Source: Gammaproteobacteria bacterium | Lineage (GTDB): Bacteria; Pseudomonadota; Gammaproteobacteria; UBA6429 | DNA: 9,072 bases | Direction: 5' to 3' | Assembly: GCA_003232015.1 (NCBI GenBank) | Contig: QIKU01000009.1 | Span: forward strand, 1-9,072 | Part shown: positions 1 to 6,715 of the stretch, piece by piece | Numbering within the stretch: the stretch's first letter is position 1 | How the letters are laid out: each line of letters opens with the position of its first letter | Made by a program: the position numbers and the translations under genes | The notes under the pieces: generated by a model | What the model saw: the letters and a program-made list of their open reading frames with translations, nothing else | Databases searched by the model: none | What the model was told of the DNA's origin: nothing

Positions 1-1
1 C

Positions 2-853
2 AATGACCATACAGAAACTGATAAAATCATAGTTGGTCTACCCATAAGTCAAGGTGGTACAGGAAGACATAAATGCGCTGCATGTGCATATGAAGCAGGA
101 TTTAAAAATGGTCAAAATAGAAATGTTAGCTTTGATATTAACGGATTTATAAAAGAGCTAGAATATAGCCAAAAAGGCGTTAGGCGACATAAAGATCCGT
201 TAGAGGCTTATTCAATAGGTTTTTTTCATGGCCTTAGTGGAAAAAACACGCATGATGTAATACAAGATAAATTTCAATTGTCTAATAACATGGCTCAATT
301 CGGGCTAATGCAGATTGGGAAAGGTTTGTATGAGTGTTCCTTTGCTGAAGACACGAAATTCAAACATGCAATGTCTATGGTTCATGTCGCTAGTGGATTT
401 GAAATTATTCTTAAATCTAGGATCGTACAGGAACATCCATACCTAGTTTTTGAAAAACTACCGAAACATGCAAAAGTAAAAAACGGAGTCATAAAGTTTG
501 ATGATTTGCTTGAGCATGGTCATACAATAACATATACCGAGTTACCAGAAAGACTGTGGGTCACAACAGCATGCCAGATACCAAATAAAGAACTCTATGC
601 CAAATTTGGTAAAGTCAGAAACCAAATTATTCATTTTGCCACTCCAGATGAAGATTTTTCAGCACTTGTGTTTGAGTACTGTTTCAAAATAATTGAGCCA
701 TTAGTAAATGACTGGTGGGATACGACCTTGCTAGAATATGCTTGGGAATATGATGATGTTTTACCAGAGTATATATTTGAGCAAATCGAACGATATAAAC
801 TACCTGTAGCGTATAGTTATGATTCAGAGTCCTACACATTTGTAAAAAAATAA
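2..853 (+). CDS. Partial protein with duplicated RHK motif and C-terminal HEPN-like domain (5' end outside window)
   Basis: The frame is open from base 2 to the TAA at 851-853 (283 residues) with no in-frame ATG before 290, so the start lies upstream of the window. A TTG at 278 is in frame but internal and would cut off the conserved N-terminal part. Residues 16-37 and 56-77 are two copies of a motif, SQxGxxRHKxxxxAYxxGFxxG, identical at 11 of 22 positions without gaps. The first copy carries CAAC (C25, C28) beside H23, a possible metal site that the second copy lacks. Residues from about 115 form a mostly helical domain resembling HEPN proteins: a helix with HVASGFEIILKSRI, then EHPYLVFEKL, and later RNQIIHF, which fits the HEPN RX4-6H signature (R206, H211). 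HEPN domains are often RNases or toxins in defence and toxin-antitoxin systems, but no function is proven here. The gene is AT-richer than its right-hand neighbours and lies next to a transposase remnant, suggesting an accessory region. Confidence 0.8.
   Translation, partial: NDHTETDKIIVGLPISQGGTGRHKCAACAYEAGFKNGQNRNVSFDINGFIKELEYSQKGVRRHKDPLEAYSIGFFHGLSGKNTHDVIQDKFQLSNNMAQFGLMQIGKGLYECSFAEDTKFKHAMSMVHVASGFEIILKSRIVQEHPYLVFEKLPKHAKVKNGVIKFDDLLEHGHTITYTELPERLWVTTACQIPNKELYAKFGKVRNQIIHFATPDEDFSALVFEYCFKIIEPLVNDWWDTTLLEYAWEYDDVLPEYIFEQIERYKLPVAYSYDSESYTFVKK
47..232 (+). repeat. Two in-frame copies of an RHK motif within the protein
   Basis: Bases 47-112 and 167-232 each encode 22 residues that align without gaps as SQxGxxRHKxxxxAYxxGFxxG. 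They are spaced 40 codons apart. The DNA itself has diverged, so this is an old duplication at protein level and not a recent nucleotide repeat. The first unit has two cysteines (CAAC), which the second replaces with DPLE. Confidence 0.75.
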
Positions 854-1162
854 AAGGGGTAAAATCACTTGTATAACAATACTTAACACGCTGCATTATT
901 AAATGCCAAGGCCTGAAAGAATCGAATATGAAAATGCCACTTACCATGTGATTAATCGTGGTCGAGACGGCAAACTTTTGCGAGCCATTTAGTTTTAATG
1001 GTCAAACAAACGGGTCTTCCCTCTTTTGTTCAAGACCGAAAGGAAGGCAAGATAAAATAAAATATAAGCTGGCAAATAGCTTCAGTGGGTAAGTCAAAGT
1101 AGAGCTTGTTTTGTGTGCGTAATAACTTACTTCTTTGAATTGCCGATAAGCTAAGCTGATGG
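854..1162. other. Non-coding stretch between HEPN-like gene and SulP gene
   Basis: Apart from the RAYT remnant, this 309-base stretch holds no gene I can support. No convincing rho-independent terminator is visible for either the plus-strand gene ending at 853 or the minus-strand gene ending at 1163. A weak inverted repeat (GGTCTT at 1013-1018, AAGACC at 1032-1037, 13-base loop) is the only pairing noted. Confidence 0.5.
903..992 (+). pseudogene. Remnant of REP-associated tyrosine transposase (RAYT, Y1_Tnp) N-terminus
   Basis: From the ATG at 903 the frame reads MPRPERIEYENATYHVINRG and then RDG before losing similarity, ending at TAG 990-992 after 29 residues. The MPRPxRIEY...YHVxNRG opening is the typical N-terminus of RAYT proteins of the IS200-like Y1 transposase superfamily, which are normally much longer (over 150 residues). 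The HUH motif and catalytic tyrosine expected further in are absent. I see no continuation in another frame before the sulP-like gene, so this is a 5' fragment left by deletion. It sits 49 bases after the HEPN-like gene and marks an old mobile-element event there. Confidence 0.65.
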
Positions 1163-2506
1163 CTAGTCTATTGCACTCTTACTCTGTTCCTTAATATTAT
1201 CAATATAGCGTCTAATAATGGCTTTGCCGGGCATTTTTTCCTGTTTGCTATAAATGAGATAGTGAACAATGCCGTGGGTTGCCATCGCAATTAACAGGCC
1301 TTCAAAAATACCCACCTGATAAACGAGTGCACCGCATAAAATGGCCAGCATTAATGCATAAGGGCCATGATGAATGACATGCCCAAGGCCTGCAATCATT
1401 TTCCAGCCAGTAAATATCATAATAACGGCTAATGCAAACTTGGGAAGGTAGTCGAGATATTGGGTATTAAATGTAAAAAATAAAACAAAGCTACCGATAA
1501 TTAAAACAGAAAACTTAGTATAAGCACCGGCCAGTTTGTTGGTGGTACTTTTTGCCAGGCCATCCAGGTTGGTCATACCACCAAAAAAGCTTGACCCCAT
1601 GTTGGCAATCCAGATAGCGAGCAAACTATTATTGCTATTACATTTGCGTTTTAAAGGGTCGATTTTTTCAATTGCCGCATTACTCATTACTTGTTCAATC
1701 ACATCAATGACAGCAAGCATAAGGCAGAAAAGCATCATATAAACGAATAACATAAAAGTGACATCGGTGGGGAGCGGCAAGCGAAGACTAAGTTCAACAT
1801 CTTCAACGTAGATCATGGGGACGTTTATAATTTGCGCTAGAACCACACCACCTACGATGAGAACAAAGTAGGGCACAGCCGGTTTAGTGTTCTTAAATTT
1901 GGAAAACATATATAAGAAGCCAGCAAGGCTAATTGCTGATATTAAAAACATTTGTATTCGAGCACTGCTCCAGAAACCAGCAGATGCAGTGGCTTCTGCT
2001 TCTGCTTCTGGTATTTCATAGGTAAAGGCAAGAAATTTGACGAGAATTTTTAAGCCAATACCGGCTAACAGCCCCTCTACCAGATAAACCGGTACAGCTA
2101 TAAGCAGGTATTTTTGCCAGTTATATTTCCATATTATTGCCTGCATTATCGATGTGACGAAAATACAAAAAGCCATGTTCTGCACTCCGAAGGAGGCAAC
2201 ACCTAAAGCTAAAACGGGTGCTAAACCGGCAGCGATGCCAGGTGAACCAATGTAGTTTCCGGGTCTGATCCAGGCATTGAGCCAGCCAACCAGACAGGCA
2301 AATGCAACTGTCGCTAAGCCAACCTTGATTGGATAATCCGACATGATGGCAATACCAATCGATAAAGGGATGGCCATTGAACCTGTAATAAAACCGGCAG
2401 AAATATCACGCAAAGCATACTGGGCCTGAAAGGCCGCACTGCCCGTTGTGATAATGGGCTTTGCATCTTGAGGATCTAATGCGGGGTTATTTTCTTGTGA
2501 AGTCAT
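1163..2506 (-). CDS. SulP (SLC26-type) family anion transporter without STAS domain
   Basis: This 447-residue inner-membrane protein is almost entirely hydrophobic segments. The N-terminal part (residues 31-95, with RDISAGFITGSMAIPLSIGIA and later GSPGIAAGLAPV) matches the opening of SulP permeases. Residues 300-330 (ANMGSSFFGGMTNLDGLAKS followed by TTNKLAGA) match the conserved core N...FGG...S..N..AG signature. SulP proteins carry sulfate, bicarbonate or other anions, often with a proton or sodium ion; the substrate cannot be read here. Most bacterial members end in a cytoplasmic STAS domain and run to about 550 residues or more. This one stops about 30 residues after the last membrane segment, so it lacks STAS. 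A loop at residues 167-172 is an EA repeat encoded by three GCTTCT hexamers. AGAAGG lies 12 bases before the ATG, a rather distant ribosome binding site. The gene stands alone and is transcribed away from dapE. Confidence 0.85.
   Translation of the reverse strand: MTSQENNPALDPQDAKPIITTGSAAFQAQYALRDISAGFITGSMAIPLSIGIAIMSDYPIKVGLATVAFACLVGWLNAWIRPGNYIGSPGIAAGLAPVLALGVASFGVQNMAFCIFVTSIMQAIIWKYNWQKYLLIAVPVYLVEGLLAGIGLKILVKFLAFTYEIPEAEAEATASAGFWSSARIQMFLISAISLAGFLYMFSKFKNTKPAVPYFVLIVGGVVLAQIINVPMIYVEDVELSLRLPLPTDVTFMLFVYMMLFCLMLAVIDVIEQVMSNAAIEKIDPLKRKCNSNNSLLAIWIANMGSSFFGGMTNLDGLAKSTTNKLAGAYTKFSVLIIGSFVLFFTFNTQYLDYLPKFALAVIMIFTGWKMIAGLGHVIHHGPYALMLAILCGALVYQVGIFEGLLIAMATHGIVHYLIYSKQEKMPGKAIIRRYIDNIKEQSKSAID
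1992..2009. repeat. Three tandem GCTTCT hexamers inside the SulP gene
   Basis: GCTTCT is repeated three times without change at 1992-2009. On the coding (minus) strand this gives an EAEAEA stretch in the loop around residues 167-172. As the unit is six bases, changes in copy number would lengthen or shorten the loop without a frameshift. Confidence 0.8.
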
Positions 2507-2597
2507 GAATAATTAAAACCTTCTCTTTATTTACATGGCTATAAATAACTGTATTTAAAAGTGTGTAAGATTTTGATTTGCAGAGTATATTTTGGTT

Positions 2598-2660
2598 TTT
2601 ATACAGCGGAAAATGCTTTTTCATATCTCTTTTTTCATATCTTAGGTACTCCCCCAGTAC
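2598..2660 (-). promoter_or_regulatory. Possible activator-dependent promoter of the SulP gene with GTACT-N5-AGTAC operator
   Basis: A perfect 15-base inverted repeat, GTACTCCCCCAGTAC, lies at 2646-2660. On the minus strand a TATAAA box (2598-2603) lies downstream of it, with no recognisable -35 hexamer at 17 bases. If TATAAA is the -10, transcription would start near 2591, about 85 bases before the ATG, and the palindrome would be centred near -62, a usual place for an activator. Dyads of this form suit LuxR/NarL-type helix-turn-helix dimers. The regulator is unknown and the arrangement is inference. Confidence 0.4.
2617..2642. repeat. Two direct copies of TTTTTCATATCT, 14-base period
   Basis: TTTTTCATATCT occurs exactly at 2617-2628 and 2631-2642, next to the GTACT palindrome and upstream of the SulP gene. 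It may be a pair of regulator half-sites or a curved A-tract element. Confidence 0.6.
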
Positions 2661-2827
2661 AGTCGATGTTCTTCTTTTTTTGTAATTTATTATTTCGACC
2701 GAGTTCAGTATTTATCTTTATTTATCAGTAACTTACACCTATATCTATTATTATTTAATAATACTTGACCTTAATGGTATGTTAAATCTTTTTAGCTTGT
2801 TTTGCTAATTAAATTTATTATATACAC

Positions 2828-2873
2828 AATATAAAGGGGGTGGTGACAAATAAAAAGCAAAAATATAAAGGGG
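2828..2873. repeat. Two direct copies of AATATAAAGGGG, 34 bases apart
   Basis: AATATAAAGGGG occurs exactly at 2828-2839 and 2862-2873, in the gene-free stretch downstream of dapE. No role is evident. The second copy runs on into GGGGTACTAAG, which partly resembles the reverse complement of the palindrome region at 2641-2660 (GGGGGAGTACCTAAG). Confidence 0.5.
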
Positions 2874-2941
2874 TACTAAGAAATAGCGCCATTTTCACTA
2901 AAGCATGAGGGAATGATGTAAGTTTTTACCCCAGGTTCAGG

Positions 2942-4084
2942 CTAATTAACAAACAATTCAACAAGAATTTGTTCATAAACTTCAGATAGTTGTTCTAACT
3001 CTTTAACATCCACATGCTCATCGACTTGATGGATAGTGGCATTAAGCGGCCCGAGTTCAAGAACTTGCGCACCGGTGGGGGCAATAAAACGGCCATCGGA
3101 TGTACCGCCTGCGGTGGACAGTTGAGTTTTAATGCCGATGACTTTTTTAATGGCGTTACTTGCTGCGTCTAACAATTTGCCTTTGGCGGTTAAAAAAGGC
3201 TGGCCGGATAAAATCCATTTTAAGTCATATTCAAAATCGTATTTATTTAAAATAGCTTCAACTCTTTGCTGAAGTCTTTCTGACGTCGTTTCGGTTGAGA
3301 AACGGAAGTTAAACACTACATCAATATCTGCTGGGATAACATTGGTTGCACCGGTGCCGCTGTGGATATTGCTTATCTGGAAGGTGGTGGGTGGGAAATG
3401 GTCGTTGCCATTATCCCATTGTGTATTGGTGAGTTCGCTCATGGCATCGGCAAAGGCGTGTATCGGGTTTTTGGCCAGATGCGGGTAGGCCACATGGCCT
3501 TGTTTACCTTTTACTTTTAATTCGGCACCGAGTGAGCCACGGCGGCCATTTTTAACCACGTCGCCCATCTGGTTTGTGCTGGACGGCTCACCCACTAAAC
3601 ACCAGTCGATTTTAATTTGCTGCGCGCTTAAGTGTTCAATGACTTTTACGGTGCCATCGGTTGCCGGGCCTTCTTCGTCACTGGTAATTAAAAAGCCAAC
3701 GCTGCCGTCAATGTTTGGGTGGGTTTTATAAAAACGTTCACAGGCGGTCACCATAGCGGCAACTGAGCCTTTCATATCGGCGGTGCCTCGGCCATAGAGT
3801 TTGCCGTTATCAATGGTGGGCGTAAACGGCGGAAAGCGCCAGTTTTCTTCAGGGCCGGTGGGAACCACATCGGTATGGCCGGCAAAAACAAACAGGGGTT
3901 TAGTCTTACCTTTGGTTGCGCTTTTTACTGCCCATAGATTTAAAACATCGCCGTAGTTGAGGTTTTCAATATTAAAGCCGATGGCTTTTAAACGCTCGGC
4001 AATAATGTTCTGGCAGTTTGCATCGTCTGGTGTTACTGAAGCTTGCGCTATAAGTTGTTTGGTAAGTTCCAGAGTCGACGACAT
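2942..4084 (-). CDS. dapE: Succinyl-diaminopimelate desuccinylase
   Basis: This cytoplasmic M20-family metallohydrolase removes succinate from N-succinyl-LL-2,6-diaminopimelate to give LL-diaminopimelate, precursor of lysine and of the peptidoglycan cross-link. At 380 residues it is of normal length. The two-zinc site is fully present: H70 in [12 protein letters not shown]103 in GRGTADMKG, catalytic E137 followed by E138 in [11 protein letters not shown]166 in VGEPSS and H352 in [10 protein letters not shown]. These match the H. influenzae DapE residues at a constant offset of three. The AGGTSDGRF loop is at 325-333. The ATG at 4084 has only a weak ribosome binding site (AAAGATA just upstream). 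It is the last gene of the dapD, yffB-like, dapE run, 70 bases after the yffB-like gene, with a strong hairpin in that gap that could lower its expression or protect the upstream RNA. Confidence 0.97.
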   Translation of the reverse strand: MSSTLELTKQLIAQASVTPDDANCQNIIAERLKAIGFNIENLNYGDVLNLWAVKSATKGKTKPLFVFAGHTDVVPTGPEENWRFPPFTPTIDNGKLYGRGTADMKGSVAAMVTACERFYKTHPNIDGSVGFLITSDEEGPATDGTVKVIEHLSAQQIKIDWCLVGEPSSTNQMGDVVKNGRRGSLGAELKVKGKQGHVAYPHLAKNPIHAFADAMSELTNTQWDNGNDHFPPTTFQISNIHSGTGATNVIPADIDVVFNFRFSTETTSERLQQRVEAILNKYDFEYDLKWILSGQPFLTAKGKLLDAASNAIKKVIGIKTQLSTAGGTSDGRFIAPTGAQVLELGPLNATIHQVDEHVDVKELEQLSEVYEQILVELFVN

Positions 4085-4113
4085 TATCTTTATCGCTTCT
4101 ATTTGTTAAACCG

Positions 4114-4138
4114 AGATCCCCGCACGTTGCGGGAATCT
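4114..4138. repeat. Strong REP-like hairpin between yffB-like gene and dapE
   Basis: AGATCCCCGCA and TGCGGGAATCT pair around a CGT loop (10 pairs with one C-A mismatch). The GC core CCCGCA/TGCGGG is flanked by AT pairs. The ATTCCCGC...GCGGG form resembles small dispersed palindromic (REP-type) repeats. On the coding strand no T run follows at once, so a standard terminator is less likely than an RNA-stabilising or attenuating element. Confidence 0.65.
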
Positions 4139-4154
4139 GGACGATGTTTATGTT

Positions 4155-4502
4155 TTATAATTGAAATAAGTGTTTGTAAAATGCATCACTAAAACCAGCA
4201 TGGCATTTAGTGGCATGCTCAATAACGGGTCTTTTTATAATGGATGGTTGTTGCTGCATAATCTCTTTGGCTTTTTCTGCGTCCAGGTTCACTTTTTGGT
4301 GATCGGGCAGTTTACGCCAGGTGGTGCTGCGGCGGTTAAGTAAGGTTTCCCAGCCGATGGACTTTACCCACTGGTCGAGTGATTCATCGGGCACACCGTC
4401 ATCGGTAAAGTCATGAAATTCATAGCTGATTTCATTTTTTTCAAGCCACTTGCGTGCTTCGACTACGGTGTCACAATTTTTAATGCCATAAAGGGTCGTC
4501 AT
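4155..4502 (-). CDS. yffB: ArsC/Spx-family protein, YffB-like
   Basis: This 115-residue protein has the thioredoxin-like fold of the ArsC/Spx/YffB family. It opens with TTLYGIKNCDTVVEARKWL, where C10 is the family cysteine. The CxxC of Spx is absent, as the residue three on is T. IIKRPVIE at 88-95 is the conserved KRP segment of the second half. YffB proteins are annotated as arsenate reductase-like, but arsenate reduction is not established for them and a glutathione- or thiol-linked role is only suggested. In E. coli yffB is directly upstream of dapE, and the same order is seen here. The ATG lies 3 bases after the dapD stop, with GAGAG inside the dapD end as probable ribosome binding site, so it is co-transcribed and probably translationally coupled to dapD. 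Confidence 0.88.
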   Translation of the reverse strand: MTTLYGIKNCDTVVEARKWLEKNEISYEFHDFTDDGVPDESLDQWVKSIGWETLLNRRSTTWRKLPDHQKVNLDAEKAKEIMQQQPSIIKRPVIEHATKCHAGFSDAFYKHLFQL

Positions 4503-4505
4503 AAT

Positions 4506-5327
4506 TTAAATATCTCTCAGTAACGCGTTAATGCCAACTTTGCTCAGTGTTTTTTCGTCCACTTGCTTTACGATAACAGCGCAATACAGGCTGTATTTGC
4601 CATCGCTAGACGGCAGGTTGCCAGACACAACAACCGAGCCGGCAGGGATGCGGCCATAGGTTACTTCGTCGGTGAGGCGGTTATAAATTCGGGTACTCTG
4701 GCCAATGTAAACGCCCATTGAAATAACCGAACCTTTTTCAACAATGACGCCTTCGACTACTTCGGAACGTGCGCCGATAAAGCAATTGTCTTCAATAATG
4801 GTGGGTGCAGCTTGTAATGGCTCCAGTACACCACCAATGCCAACGCCACCGGATAAGTGCACATTTTTGCCGATTTGAGCACATGAGCCCACGGTTGCCC
4901 AGGTATCGACCATGGTGCCGGAATCAACATAAGCGCCGATATTGACGTAAGATGGCATTAAAACGGTGCCGGAAGCAATATAAGCCCCTTTGCGTACCGT
5001 TGCCGGTGGTACAACGCGCACGCCGCTTGCGCGGAATTCACGGGAATTAAAATCGGCATATTTTGACGGAACTTTATCGTAGTAGTTGGTAAAGCCGCCC
5101 TTCATAAATTCGTTATCTTCAATGCGGAACGAGAGTAAAACCGCTTTTTTTAACCACTCATTAACAACCCAGTCGCCATCTTTAGGCTCGGCAACACGGG
5201 CTTCGCCACTGTCAAGCATGCTCATTGCTTCGTTAACGGCTTCTTTTACAATCGTGTCGGCGGTGCGGGGGGTGATTTCTGCTCTGTTCTCAAATGCGCT
5301 TTCAATAATGCTTTTGATGTCGCTCAT
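4506..5327 (-). CDS. dapD: 2,3,4,5-tetrahydropyridine-2,6-dicarboxylate N-succinyltransferase
   Basis: DapD transfers succinate from succinyl-CoA to tetrahydrodipicolinate, the first committed step of the succinylase branch of diaminopimelate and lysine synthesis in the cytoplasm. The product has 273 residues against 274 in E. coli. The N-terminal helical part (1-95, with [17 protein letters not shown]) is followed by a left-handed beta-helix of hexapeptide repeats from about 105 to 230. The family signature [20 protein letters not shown] and [16 protein letters not shown] is at 141-175. The enzyme acts as a trimer. GGAG is placed 6 bases before the ATG, a good ribosome binding site, and a promoter-like sequence lies in the 94-base gap after dapC. 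The yffB-like gene follows after 3 bases. Confidence 0.97.
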   Translation of the reverse strand: MSDIKSIIESAFENRAEITPRTADTIVKEAVNEAMSMLDSGEARVAEPKDGDWVVNEWLKKAVLLSFRIEDNEFMKGGFTNYYDKVPSKYADFNSREFRASGVRVVPPATVRKGAYIASGTVLMPSYVNIGAYVDSGTMVDTWATVGSCAQIGKNVHLSGGVGIGGVLEPLQAAPTIIEDNCFIGARSEVVEGVIVEKGSVISMGVYIGQSTRIYNRLTDEVTYGRIPAGSVVVSGNLPSSDGKYSLYCAVIVKQVDEKTLSKVGINALLRDI

Positions 5328-5380
5328 TCTTTACTCCGTAATTTGGTTCGGCTTGCGCGCGCCATTAAAAATGATGACGT

Positions 5381-5410
5381 ATTATACCTGAATATAAGGC
5401 TTTATGGCTA
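5381..5410 (-). promoter_or_regulatory. Likely sigma-70 promoter of the dapD-yffB-dapE unit
   Basis: On the minus strand, TAGCCA (5405-5410, four of six to TTGACA) and a perfect TATAAT (5381-5386) are separated by 18 bases. Transcription would start near 5374, giving a leader of about 47 bases that includes a GGCGCGCGC stretch and the GGAG of dapD. It would let dapD be expressed apart from dapC. Confidence 0.5.
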
Positions 5411-5421
5411 ATTAAATAAGG

Positions 5422-6630
5422 TTATAAGGTTTGCAAATACTGTTTTATTCTGTTGGCAGCATCAATGCATTCTTCGATAGGGGCAACCAGTGCAATGCGT
5501 ATATGCTGCGCGCCGGGGTTACCGCTGTCGGTTTCGCGGGACAAAAATTGCCCAGGGAGGACGGTGACATTCTGTTGCTCAAATAAGTTTCGAGCAAAAG
5601 CAGTGTCATCCAGGTTGTATTTGGCCGGAATTTTTAACCAGAGGTAAAAGGCGGCATCAGGTAAGGAAACATCAATAACCGGCGATAAAATTTGAATGAC
5701 GGCATCAAATTTCTTCGTATATTCTTTACGGTTGTCGATAACATGCTGCTCGTCTTGCCATGCTTTAATGCTGGCATATTGGTGGTGATAAGGCATGGCG
5801 CTGCCGTGGTAGGTGCGGTATTTTAAAAAGCCAGTCATAACGCTTGCGTCCCCAGCAACAAAGCCGGAACGCAAACCGGGCAGATTGGAACGCTTGGATA
5901 AACTATGAAACACCACGCAGCGTTTAAAATCAGTTAAGCCCATTTCGGCTGCGGCCTGTAAGAGTCCGGCCGGTGGCGTGCTTTCGTCAAAATAAATTTC
6001 TGAATAACATTCATCGGCGGCAATAATAAAATCGTATTGTTGTGCCAGTTTAATTGCGTGTTTCAGGTAACCGAGTGACATAACCGTACCGGTTGGGTTG
6101 CTGGGGTTGCACAGGTAAAGCAACTGGCAACGCTTGAGCGCGCCTTCGGGGATAGTGGTTAAATCTGGTAAGTGATTATTTTCCGCTGTGGTATTTAAAT
6201 AGTAGGGCGTGGCACCAGCGAGTAACGCGGCACCTTCATAAATCTGGTAAAAGGGGTTGGGCATAATCACAAGCGGGTTTTTGTTGCGATCAATAACGGC
6301 TTGAGCAAACGCAAACAGTGCTTCACGGGTGCCATTAACGGGCAAGATGTGTTTTTCTGGATCGAGTGCGTTTTGTGTTAGTTTAAAGCGGCGTGTTAGC
6401 CAATTTGCAATACTTGTCCTTAATGCCAGTAACCCTTTTGTTAGCGGGTATTTTTCCAGTGCAGGGAGTTGTCGGGTCAGTTCATCAAAAACAAAACGGG
6501 GTGCAGGGTGTTTAGGTTCACCTATCGATAAAGCAATGTGTGTTAATGAAGCGGGGGGAGTAATCCCTTTTTTTAGCGCATTGAGTTTTTCAAAAGGATA
6601 GGGGTATAGAGAGTTAAGGTCAGGATTCAT
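5422..6630 (-). CDS. dapC: Succinyl-diaminopimelate aminotransferase
   Basis: This class I/II PLP aminotransferase converts N-succinyl-2-amino-6-oxopimelate and glutamate to N-succinyl-LL-diaminopimelate, the step between DapD and DapE. It has 402 residues, normal for DapC. The N-terminus (MNPDLNSLYPYPFEKLNAL) is typical of the DapC group. Fold-type I motifs are complete: NPSNPTG at 175-181, D206 in AADECYSEIYF for the pyridine nitrogen, the Schiff-base lysine K246 in SLSKRSNLPGLRSGF, and R378 in QHIRIALV for the substrate carboxylate. The location directly before dapD and near glnD supports DapC over a general aspartate-type transaminase. A 94-base gap separates it from dapD. The ATG has no strong ribosome binding site. 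Confidence 0.93.
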   Translation of the reverse strand: MNPDLNSLYPYPFEKLNALKKGITPPASLTHIALSIGEPKHPAPRFVFDELTRQLPALEKYPLTKGLLALRTSIANWLTRRFKLTQNALDPEKHILPVNGTREALFAFAQAVIDRNKNPLVIMPNPFYQIYEGAALLAGATPYYLNTTAENNHLPDLTTIPEGALKRCQLLYLCNPSNPTGTVMSLGYLKHAIKLAQQYDFIIAADECYSEIYFDESTPPAGLLQAAAEMGLTDFKRCVVFHSLSKRSNLPGLRSGFVAGDASVMTGFLKYRTYHGSAMPYHHQYASIKAWQDEQHVIDNRKEYTKKFDAVIQILSPVIDVSLPDAAFYLWLKIPAKYNLDDTAFARNLFEQQNVTVLPGQFLSRETDSGNPGAQHIRIALVAPIEECIDAANRIKQYLQTL

Positions 6631-6662
6631 TATCGTGTTTGTTATATAGTGAGGTAATACGC

Positions 6663-6692
6663 ATTATATTGCGTGTTATCTTTAGATGACAG
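6663..6692 (-). promoter_or_regulatory. Candidate dapC promoter within divergent intergenic region
   Basis: On the minus strand CTGTCA (6687-6692) and a perfect TATAAT (6663-6668) are 18 bases apart, upstream of dapC. The -10 box lies in the centre of a short inverted repeat, ACGCA-N6-TGCGT (6660-6674), so a repressor bound there would cover it. The 85-base region is shared with the divergent EamA-type gene. Confidence 0.4.
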
Positions 6693-6715
6693 AAAAATAA
6701 AAGAAATAATTCAAT

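Larger units (their letters stand above)
2507..2941. other. AT-rich gene-free region between sulP-like gene and dapE
   Basis: This stretch of about 435 bases has no supportable gene. It lies downstream of dapE and upstream of the SulP gene, both on the minus strand, so it serves as the SulP promoter region. It contains a GTACT/AGTAC palindrome, two TTTTTCATATCT repeats and two AATATAAAGGGG repeats, each listed separately. No clear rho-independent terminator for dapE was seen. Confidence 0.6.

Noticed and set aside
278..853. A separate 191-residue gene starting at the TTG at 278
   Set aside because: The frame is open to the window edge and encodes a repeated motif upstream, so the TTG is an internal codon.
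684..947. Minus-strand open frame of 87 codons
   Set aside because: It overlaps the end of the HEPN-like gene and the RAYT remnant, has no recognisable domain and no plausible ribosome binding site.
1013..1037. GGTCTT/AAGACC inverted repeat as a terminator
   Set aside because: The 13-base loop and absence of a T run make it weak.
2840..2908. Small plus-strand frame starting GTG after AAAGGGG (22 residues)
   Set aside because: The Shine-Dalgarno-like match is good but belongs to a repeated AATATAAAGGGG element, and the short lysine-rich peptide has no recognisable features.
5086..5391. Plus-strand frame of 101 codons opposite dapD
   Set aside because: It is antisense to the strongly conserved dapD coding sequence and has no support of its own.
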